A stretch of DNA of 64,000 nucleotides from UBA6168 sp041163745 (GTDB lineage Bacteria; Bacteroidota; Bacteroidia; Chitinophagales; Saprospiraceae): contig JBEAQU010000020.1 in the NCBI GenBank assembly GCA_041163745.1, forward strand, positions 1-64,000. Direction: 5' to 3'. This document shows positions 36,909 to 45,100 of the stretch, piece by piece (the stretch's first letter is position 1; each line of letters starts with the position of its first letter). Below the pieces are notes generated by a model that did not search any database, was not told where the DNA came from, and was given only the letters and a program-made list of their open reading frames with translations. The position numbers and the translations under genes were made by a program.

Positions 36909-36997
36909 GTCGAGATTGATTTGCCGGTGTTCCGCAATGCCGGTTGTTCCGGTTGGCTGCCCTGTCGGTCGTGTGGGCGGGGCTGGCCGGTTGCGGG

Positions 36998-37031
36998 CAA
37001 AAGTAGGAAATTGTTTTTATTTAAAAACAAA
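36998..37031 (-). promoter_or_regulatory. Bacteroidota-type promoter of parC
   Basis: On the minus strand TACTTTTG (37005-36998) is an exact -7 box, and TTTG (37031-37028) lies 22 bases upstream as a -33 element, within an AT-rich stretch that stands out in a GC-rich context. The leader to the parC ATG at 36908 is about 85 bases. Confidence 0.6.
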
Positions 37032-37168
37032 TCGTTTTAAAAGAGGGGCTGGAGGAGCATGTCCTGGATTGGCAGGCGGGTGCGCACCGGTTGGCACTTA
37101 GCCTCCGCTGCGGCACGGCGTCCATTTGCCCTCCGGATTGCCGACGGAACCATTTGGATTGCGCCGGT

Positions 37169-37720
37169 TCAGCTGGTTCGGAGGAGGGGCAGGTATCGTT
37201 TCCGAAGCGAAGCGAGGTGGTGTCGTTCATGGCCGGCGATGATATGGGCGATGGCGCGCGGGGAGGCGGGGTGCCCGCTGGCGGTGCCGACCCGGCCCAG
37301 GGTATGCGGGGGCAGGGACTGGAACAGGAGCAGGGTGGTGCGGCGCACGGCTCGGTATTCTGTCAGTAGAGATGCGGGGGAGCGAAGGTGGGCGCCGCAT
37401 TCGGCGGCGAAGGCGTTTTCATCGAAGCCGGGCAGGGGGGTGCTGTCTCCCCGGGCGATGCGCAGGGCGCGGTAGGCGAAGACGCGTTCACCGTCGATGA
37501 GGTGGAGCACCAGGGTTCGGATGTCCCATTTGCCGGGAGCATAGCGGAGCGACCAGCCCTCGGCGGGTATTTGCCGGAGTAGGTCGGTCATCTCCCGGGC
37601 GCCCTGCCGCAGACAGGGCAGGATGGATTCCTCCGGTCCGATCCGTTGGACGTAGGAGCGGTAGCATTCGCCATATTCGGTGGGGGAAGGGTAGGCTATG
37701 CGGCGTCGTTGTTGTGTCAT
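37169..37720 (-). CDS. DinB family protein
   Basis: The protein has 183 residues forming a four-helix DinB-like bundle. The metal-binding histidines are visible: His73 in VLHLIDGERV, and His164 and His168 in the C-terminal GHERHH motif. The WSLRYAPGKWDIRTLVLHL block is typical of Bacteroidota DinB members. These proteins resemble thiol-dependent metalloenzymes such as mycothiol or bacillithiol transferases; the substrate here is unknown. It lies between polA (39 bp upstream on the same strand) and parC (260 bp downstream), so it may be transcribed with polA. Confidence 0.9.
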   Translation of the reverse strand: MTQQRRRIAYPSPTEYGECYRSYVQRIGPEESILPCLRQGAREMTDLLRQIPAEGWSLRYAPGKWDIRTLVLHLIDGERVFAYRALRIARGDSTPLPGFDENAFAAECGAHLRSPASLLTEYRAVRRTTLLLFQSLPPHTLGRVGTASGHPASPRAIAHIIAGHERHHLASLRKRYLPLLRTS

Positions 37721-37759
37721 CGGGGGAATGGCATTTGTTAGGGTGGGAGCGGGAAAGAA

Positions 37760-40570
37760 TCAATGGGCTTCACGCCAGTTGTTGCCGGTGCCGGTTTCGA
37801 CGACGAGCGGGACGGCGAGGCCGGGCATGGCATGGGTCATGTGATCCCTCACCAAGGCGCTGACGGCCTCGAGGTCTTCTACCGGGACATCGAAGACCAG
37901 TTCGTCGTGCACCTGGAGGATCATCTTGGTGCGGGGGAAGCTGTCCCGTAGTACGCCGTGGATGGAGATCATGGCCATTTTGATCAGGTCGGCGGCCGTG
38001 CCTTGGATGGGCGTGTTGATGGCCATGCGTTCCGCATTGCTGCGGGCCAGGGCGTTGCGGCTACCGATGTCGCGCAGGTATCTTCGGCGGCCCAGGAGGG
38101 TTTTCACGAAACCGTGGCTGCGGGCGAATTCCACGGTTTCCTCCATATAATGCTGGAGGCCTGCATATTGTTGGAAGTAGGTGTCGATGAGTTCCTTCGC
38201 TTCGGTCCGGCGGATACCCAGCTGTTGGGAGATATTGGTGGCGCCGGCGCCATATATGATGGAGAAGTTGACGGTCTTGGCATGGCGGCGTTGTTCCGCC
38301 GTCACGGATTCGTACGGGACGCCGTACACCCGGGCGGCGGTGGCCCGGTGGATATCCTGACCTTGTCGGAAGGCATCCAGCATGGCTTCGTCCCCACTGA
38401 TGGCGGCGATGAGGCGGAGTTCAACTTGGGAGTAGTCGGCGCTGAGCAGGCGGTAGTGTTCGTTGCGGGGAATGAACGCTTCGCGGACTTTGGCGCCTTC
38501 CGGGGTCTTGATGGGGATGTTCTGCAGGTTGGGATTGTTGGAACTGAGCCGGCCGGTGGCGGCCAAGGCTTGGTTGAAGGAGGTGTGCACCCGGCCGGTC
38601 CGGGGATTTACCTGCGTGGGGAGCGCGTCCACATAGGTGGATTTCAGTTTGGCAAGTCCCCGGTGTCTCAGGATGTCCCTCACCAGGGGATATTGGTCCG
38701 CGAGTTCCAGAAGCCTGGCCTCGTCGGTGGCGTATTGTCCGGATTTGGTACGGGCGCCCTTGTAGGGGATTTTCATTTTTTCGAAGAGGATCTCACCGAT
38801 TTGCCGGGGGGAGGCGATGTTGAAGGATTGGCCGGCCTGCCGGTGGATATCCTGTTCCACCCGGCTGAGCGCTTCCTCGAGTTCGATGGAATATGTCTGC
38901 AGGAAAGTGGTGTCGAGCCGGATGCCGTTGTATTCCATGTCCACCAGCACCTCGACGAGGGGAATCTCAAGTGTTTCGAACAGGTCGGTCAGTCCTTCCG
39001 TGCGCAGGCGGGGTTCGAAGAATTCATACAGGCGGAGGGTGACATCGGCATCTTCCGCGGCATAGACCGCCACTTTCGCCGGGTCGGCCTCCCGCATGGT
39101 GAGCTGTTTAGTCCCTTTCCCGATGAGGGTTTCTATCGGGATGGGTTTGTATTTCAGGTAGGTTTCCGCCAGGAAATTCATGCCGTGCCGCAGTTCCGGT
39201 TCCAGGAGATAATGCGCCAGCATGGTGTCGAACAGCGGACCTTCGAGGTTGATGCCGTACCACTTCAATACGATGGCATCGTATTTTATATTCTGGCCGA
39301 TCTTCACCGATCCGGGGTTTTCCAATAGCGGGCGGAAGATATCCAAACGGGCTTCCGCTTGTGTGCGGTCGGCCGGTATGGGTACCCACCAGGCTTCGTA
39401 GGGCTTGACCGCGAAGGACAGGCCGACGAGTTCCGCCTGGTTTGGGTCTATATGGGTGGTTTCCGTATCGAAGCAGCAGCAGGGGGCCGCCAGGAGTTGT
39501 TCCACCAGTCGCTGGCAATCTGCCGCTGTGGCGGCGATATGATAGGCATGGGGGGTGTCCTCGAGTGTTTTCTCCGCCACGGCATGGTCGGCCAGCATGG
39601 GTGCGATGGCTTCCGCCTGGCCGGTATCGCTCAGGTCCGTGGGTTCGAAGAGATTGCCTTGAACCGATGTCTGGCGGGGCTTTGCGGCAGCGGGCCTGCC
39701 CAGGATTTTCTCAGCGAGGGAGCGGAACTCCAATTCCCGGAAGATGTCGGCGAGGGTGTCCCGGTCGAAGGGCTCGAGGTCGAAGTGGTGGGCGTCGAAA
39801 TCGATGGGGGCGTCGATGTCAATGACAGCCAGTTTTTTGGACAGCAGGGCCTGGTCCGCGAAAGTTTCCAGGCGTTCCTTGTTTTTCCCCTTGACGTCCG
39901 CCACATGTTGGAGCAGGTTCTCGACACTCCCGTAGCTTGCCAGAAGGGTGGCGGCGGTCTTGGGGCCGATGCCGGGCACGCCCGGGATGTTGTCGACGGC
40001 ATCACCCTGCAGGCCGAGCATATCCACGACCTGGTCGACATGACGGATCCCCCAGCTTTCGCAGACTTCCTTTTCACCCCAGACCTCGACTTCATTGCCT
40101 TGGCGGCCCGGCTTGTACAGGAAGATGTTCTCGGACACGAGCTGTCCGTAATCCTTGTCCGGCGTCACCATGTAGACCTTGTATCCTTTTTTCTCCGCTT
40201 TCTTGGCAATGGTGCCGATGACATCGTCCGCTTCGAACCCTTCGAGGGTGAGGATGGGGATTTTCCAGGCATCCAGGATTTTCATGATCCAGGGGATGGC
40301 GAAGGTGATGTCTTCAGGTTGTTGGTCGCGGTTGGCCTTGTAGGCCGGGAAAAGCTCGCTGCGGAAGGTGGGGGTCGGCAGGTCGAAGGACACGGCCAGG
40401 TGGGTGGGATGTTGGCTGTCGATCAGGTCGACCAGCATCCGGACGAAACCGCTGATGGCACTCGTGTTCCACCCTTTGGAATTGACGAGCGGCCGGGTGA
40501 TGAAGGCGTAGTGTGCACGGTATACGAGGGCATGTCCGTCCAGGAGGAACAGTCGTTTGTCTTCAGCCAT
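37760..40570 (-). CDS. polA: DNA polymerase I
   Basis: The protein has 936 residues with all three activities apparently intact. The 5' nuclease domain (1-300) has LLDGHALVYRAHYAF, VTPDKDYGQLV and GDAVDNIPGVPGIGPKTAA. The 3'-5' exonuclease domain keeps DTET (about 367), N-x3-D and YAAEDADVT, so proofreading is probably active. The polymerase domain has motif A DYSQVELRLIAAISGD (about 710), motif B RRHAKTVNFSIIYG and motif C QVHDELVFD (about 888). It fills gaps in repair and removes RNA primers. The ATG at 40570 begins MAEDKRLFLLDG; the longer open frame to 40639 has no homology. Confidence 0.97.
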   Translation of the reverse strand: MAEDKRLFLLDGHALVYRAHYAFITRPLVNSKGWNTSAISGFVRMLVDLIDSQHPTHLAVSFDLPTPTFRSELFPAYKANRDQQPEDITFAIPWIMKILDAWKIPILTLEGFEADDVIGTIAKKAEKKGYKVYMVTPDKDYGQLVSENIFLYKPGRQGNEVEVWGEKEVCESWGIRHVDQVVDMLGLQGDAVDNIPGVPGIGPKTAATLLASYGSVENLLQHVADVKGKNKERLETFADQALLSKKLAVIDIDAPIDFDAHHFDLEPFDRDTLADIFRELEFRSLAEKILGRPAAAKPRQTSVQGNLFEPTDLSDTGQAEAIAPMLADHAVAEKTLEDTPHAYHIAATAADCQRLVEQLLAAPCCCFDTETTHIDPNQAELVGLSFAVKPYEAWWVPIPADRTQAEARLDIFRPLLENPGSVKIGQNIKYDAIVLKWYGINLEGPLFDTMLAHYLLEPELRHGMNFLAETYLKYKPIPIETLIGKGTKQLTMREADPAKVAVYAAEDADVTLRLYEFFEPRLRTEGLTDLFETLEIPLVEVLVDMEYNGIRLDTTFLQTYSIELEEALSRVEQDIHRQAGQSFNIASPRQIGEILFEKMKIPYKGARTKSGQYATDEARLLELADQYPLVRDILRHRGLAKLKSTYVDALPTQVNPRTGRVHTSFNQALAATGRLSSNNPNLQNIPIKTPEGAKVREAFIPRNEHYRLLSADYSQVELRLIAAISGDEAMLDAFRQGQDIHRATAARVYGVPYESVTAEQRRHAKTVNFSIIYGAGATNISQQLGIRRTEAKELIDTYFQQYAGLQHYMEETVEFARSHGFVKTLLGRRRYLRDIGSRNALARSNAERMAINTPIQGTAADLIKMAMISIHGVLRDSFPRTKMILQVHDELVFDVPVEDLEAVSALVRDHMTHAMPGLAVPLVVETGTGNNWREAH

Positions 40571-40794
40571 AAAAAGATAGATTTGATGTCCGGCGAAGCG
40601 GCCGCCGGGGATTCCCGGGGTGGGCTGCCTCGTCCGCACGCCGGTTGCATGGCGGCTAGTGCCGACGGCGACGGACCGGATCCGCCAAGTTAGTCAAATT
40701 CAGATATCCCTCGGTATTGTTTGACAGGCTCCCGGTTGCGGACCGGTAAAAAAAGGCGAACTTTACGCTGTGTTGAAGACCTATCGGCAAACGG

Positions 40795-42126
40795 ATGTTC
40801 ATCATGTTCAAAAGCCTCCACCTGACCGACCGTTTTTTCCTGCTGTACCTGTCGGTGGCGGCTTTGTTCGCCCTCGCCCACCCGTTCGCGGCGCTGTTTC
40901 CGGTGGCGCTGACGTTCTTCCTTGCCGCGGGGATCGCGGCAGGACTGGATGCGTTCCGGCTGTACCGGTTCGCTTCACCCGTGGTGGTCCGGGAACTGCC
41001 GTCTGTCCTTTCGTCGGGTGACCCGCAACAGGTCCGGCTGCGTATCTCCTTGCCAGGGCGGGGCCTTTTCTTCGCAGAGGTGGTCGAGGAGCTGCCCGTC
41101 CAGTTGCAGATACGCGATTTTTCCCGTGAAATACGCATGTCGGATGGACGGGAGCAGATCCTGACCTATGACATCCGCCCCCTCGGACGAGGGGAATACG
41201 GATTCGGGCATGTCATTCTGTTCGTGCGGAGCCGCATCGGGTTGCTGCAACGGCGTTTCCAGGCGGGAGAACCGGTGGTGGTGCCGGTATATCCTTCGGT
41301 CCTGCATATGAAAAAAATGGAACTGCAGGCCCTTCGGCAGACCAGCCGACACCCGGGGCTGCGACATATGCGCCGCATAGGCCACAGCTTTGAGTTCGAG
41401 CAAATCAAGGATTATGTCCGCGGAGATGATTACCGCAGCCTCAACTGGAAGGCCACCGGTCGGGCCAACCGGCTGATGGTGAATCAATATGAAGACGAAC
41501 GTTCGCAACAGGTCTATTGCATCATCGACAAAAGCCGGGTGATGAAGACCCCCTTCGACGGACTGACCTTGATGGAACACGCCATCAACACCACCTTGGC
41601 CCTCTCCAACATCGTCCTGCTCAAGTATGACAAAGCCGGATTGGTCACTTTTTCCGATGTGCTCGGAGCGACGGTCCCGGCGGATCGGAAACCCCGGCAT
41701 CTGACGACCATCCTGCAGGCCCTGTACAACGAGCAGGAAAGACCGGTGGAGGCCAACTACGAGCTGCTGTACCAAATATCCCGCAGGCTCGTCAACGGCA
41801 GGAGCCTGCTGATATTGTTCACCCAGTTCGAGAGCGTGTCCGCCCTGGAAAGGGTCCTGCCCCTGCTACGCCGCATCAACCGCCTCCATCTGCTGGTGGT
41901 GGTCTTCTTCGAAAACACGGAAATAGCGGCGTTCGCCGGCCAGCCGGCGGACTCGGTCGAGGCCATCCACGTCCAAACCGCCGCTCTCCGCTTCCTGGAC
42001 GGACAACAGGCTATGACCCGGATCCTCCGGCAACATGGCATCCAGTCTGTGATGACCAGACCGGAGTTCCTTTCCGTGCAGACCATCAGCAAATACCTGG
42101 AACTCAAATCCAGGGGCCTGATCTGA
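40795..42126 (+). CDS. DUF58 domain-containing protein
   Basis: The protein has 443 residues. Two N-terminal membrane segments (about 13-50) precede a beta-rich region. The DUF58 core follows with YVRGDDYRSLNWKATGRAN at about 205-225 and a von Willebrand A-like fold with the CIIDKSR strand. DUF58 proteins usually sit in operons with MoxR AAA+ ATPases and are proposed to act in chaperone or envelope-stress pathways. Here no moxR gene is adjacent: polA is divergent upstream and the T9SS giant gene is convergent downstream, 53 bp away. A second ATG at 40804 is a possible start. Confidence 0.9.
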   Translation: MFIMFKSLHLTDRFFLLYLSVAALFALAHPFAALFPVALTFFLAAGIAAGLDAFRLYRFASPVVVRELPSVLSSGDPQQVRLRISLPGRGLFFAEVVEELPVQLQIRDFSREIRMSDGREQILTYDIRPLGRGEYGFGHVILFVRSRIGLLQRRFQAGEPVVVPVYPSVLHMKKMELQALRQTSRHPGLRHMRRIGHSFEFEQIKDYVRGDDYRSLNWKATGRANRLMVNQYEDERSQQVYCIIDKSRVMKTPFDGLTLMEHAINTTLALSNIVLLKYDKAGLVTFSDVLGATVPADRKPRHLTTILQALYNEQERPVEANYELLYQISRRLVNGRSLLILFTQFESVSALERVLPLLRRINRLHLLVVVFFENTEIAAFAGQPADSVEAIHVQTAALRFLDGQQAMTRILRQHGIQSVMTRPEFLSVQTISKYLELKSRGLI

Positions 42127-42179
42127 TCCTTTCATTTCCCCGCACGGTCCCCTGCCTTTCCTGTTTCCGCCGCCGCGCC

Positions 42180-45100
42180 CTACCGCAGGATGGTGACATT
42201 CCCCTTCCGGAAGAAAGTCTGCCCGTCGAAGCAGGTGGCTTTCAGGTAATATCCGAACATATCCGGGGCAAGGACTTCTCCCTTGAAAGTGCCGTCCCAG
42301 CCGACCGACTTGTCGGTCGTTTCGAAAATTTTCTGGCCCCAGCGGTTGTAGATGGCGAATTCGACCTGGTCGATGACGGAACTTCTTACGAAAAGCAGGT
42401 CATTCTCTCCGTCTCCGTTGGGCGTGAAGGCATTGGGAACAAAAATGTTGGGTTCCCGACAATCCGGGCTGATCACGTAGACCGTATCGGAGCGGAGCAC
42501 CTGGCAGCCGGCCGGGTCCGTGATGAGGACGGAGTATCCGGTTGTCTCGGTCGGCTCCGCCAAGGGTTGGTGGCTGCCGGGGTCGTCGAGCCCGTCTTCC
42601 GGCGACCAGGCATAGCTGTAACCCGGGAAAAAAGGCAGGACCAGCCGGGTGGATTCCCCGGACCCGAGGATGATGGTGTCATCTTCGAGGAGGATGTCAC
42701 CAACCAGGCCGGCGATATCCACGAAGCTGACCGCAGCGGTTTCCGAGCCGGTACATCCGAACTGATTGGTGGCGGTGACGGTGAAGGTGGTGCTGGCGGT
42801 TATGTCCACGGTCACGATCCCGCTGTCGGCGTTCGCTTCGATGATGGGAGCGGCGGGAGACCACTGGTACTGGAGCACCTGGGCGGGATCGAGGTTGGTC
42901 ACGGCCAGTGTCAGCGGACCGCTCTCCACGCAGAAGTCGAATTGGTCGTCGAGGCTGGTGACGACCGGATAGGCGTCTACCGTCACGCTGGCGGTATCCC
43001 GGCAGCCGAGGGTGTCGGTTGCAACGGCGTAGTAGGTGACGGAGCCGCTGGTGTTGACCTGGAGGGACGGCCCGCTGCCGAGTGGATTGGACAGGGCGGG
43101 GTCTGTGGCCCAGGTGATGTCCGTCACGAGGTTGCTGCCGGACAAGGCCGACAGGGTGAGGTCCGTCGCTTCGCAAATGACGGTGTCGGTAGGTGCCGTG
43201 GTCAGGTCCATCACCGGGTTGACCTGTACCTGTACCGTACCGGTGAGGGAGCAGATGTCGTTCGCGTTGAATCCCTGGATGGTGACCTGGTAAAACTGGT
43301 TGTCGGTCAGGGTGGCGGTCGGATTGGGGCAATCCTGGCAGCTGAGACCGAGCGGGGGCGACCATTGGTAGCTCAGGTCGGAGCCGGCGGCATCCGGATT
43401 GACGGGCGTTGGCACTCCCGGGCAGATGACGAGCAGCTCTCGGAAAATAGGGTCGAACACATAGGTGGTGACGTCCAGTTCGGCGACCGTTTCGCATCCG
43501 TATTGGTTGGAGACGGTCACGAAGAAGGTCGCCTGCGTTCCCGGGATGGTCTGGACGGTCGCACAGCCGCAGTCGGGGCAGTCGAGGATGGTACCGTTGG
43601 AGCTGGCTGACCATTCGAAGACCAGGTTGTCGGACAGGTCGAGGTTGGTGACGCAAAGGTCGTAGGAAGGCGCCGGACAGGTGTCGATGATGCCGCCGCC
43701 GGTCAGCTGGAGGTCTAGCTGGCGGTTGAAAACGGAAATGGTGGCGGTGTCCGTGCAGTGGTAGCTGTCCGTTGCGACGACGGTGTATGTATCGTTGCTG
43801 TCGGGGTTGACAGGGATCACAGGGCTGTCGGCTGCGAGCAGGTTGCCTTGGCCGTCATACCAGGCGATGTCGGCGGGGGAGACGTTCAGGCTGGCCTCGA
43901 GCTGGACGGGCTGGCCGCAGGTCAGGGTGTCGCCGGTCGTCAGCAGGGACATCTTTTCCGGGACCACGACGGTGACCGTGCGGCTCAGCTGGCAGGTGTC
44001 GAGGGTGAAGGTGGTGATATCCACGGTATAGGTCTGGGTGGCGGTGGGCCAGGCCGTCGGGTTGGGGCTGTTCGGGTCGCTCAGCGCCAGGTCGGGTGTC
44101 CAGCTGTACAGGTAGGCGCCGTCGGCACCGGGATAAAGACCGACCGAATCACCTTGGCACAGGAAAATGGTGTCGGCGAGTGAAATCACCGGGAAGTCGA
44201 AGTTGAGCAGGGCGGAGCGCGTCCCTTCGCAGCCGTTGGAAGTGCAGACCTTCAGGGTGATTCCGAAGGGTTGTCCTGCATACGCCGTGAAAACCGGATT
44301 TTGTTCCGTGGAGGACTGGCCGTCCAGGGTGGTCCATTCCCAACAGGTGATGTCGATGCTGTTGATGAACAGTTGGGTGGCGTCGAGGAACTGGACCTGG
44401 ATGCTGTCTTCGTCGCAGTTCAGGAAATCGTAGTCGAAATCGGTCAGGAACTGGGTTTCCTCGATTTGAATTTCCTGGAAGGCGGTATCCACACAAGGCA
44501 GGTCGTAACCGAGGGTCAGTGATACCAGAAAGGTACCTTCCGAGGTGTACAGATGGCCGGGGTTGGTCAGGGTGGAGCTGTCGGCGAGGGAGGCAGGGTC
44601 TCCGAATTGCCAGACGAACGGGTGGTTGGCCGTTCCGGTGCTGAGGTTGGAGAAGCTGACTTCGAACCCGTCGCAACCGACGACAAAGTCGAAGTCCAGG
44701 GCTTGGTCGATGTCCACGATGGCGACCAGCACGCTGTCGCGAAGGTTGCATCCCCATTGGTTCTGGGCGTCCACATACACCCATTGGGTTCCCGGTACGG
44801 GGAGGTAGGTGGGAGCGGGGATGTCGAGGGGGCCGTCGAAGGCATCTGCGGGCGACCACAGCAGGGTCAGCACATCGTTCGGGTCGAGGTTTTCGGCGCC
44901 GACCGACGGCAGGGTGTCGGAGCAGACGACCTGCTCAGCGGCGGCCGCGAGATCGACCGGGCCGCCGGCGACCCGTATGGTGTCGAAATACAGACATCCC
45001 AGGGAATCCGCCGCCTGCAGCACATACTGCCGGTCACCGCTTACGGCGACGGAGAAGACCCCGGAACCGGTGGCGACGACAGTCTGTCCGTCGTCAAACC

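Noticed and set aside
37958..39328. Plus-strand frame of 456 codons
   Set aside because: Antisense of polA, whose polymerase motifs A, B and C are all on the minus strand.
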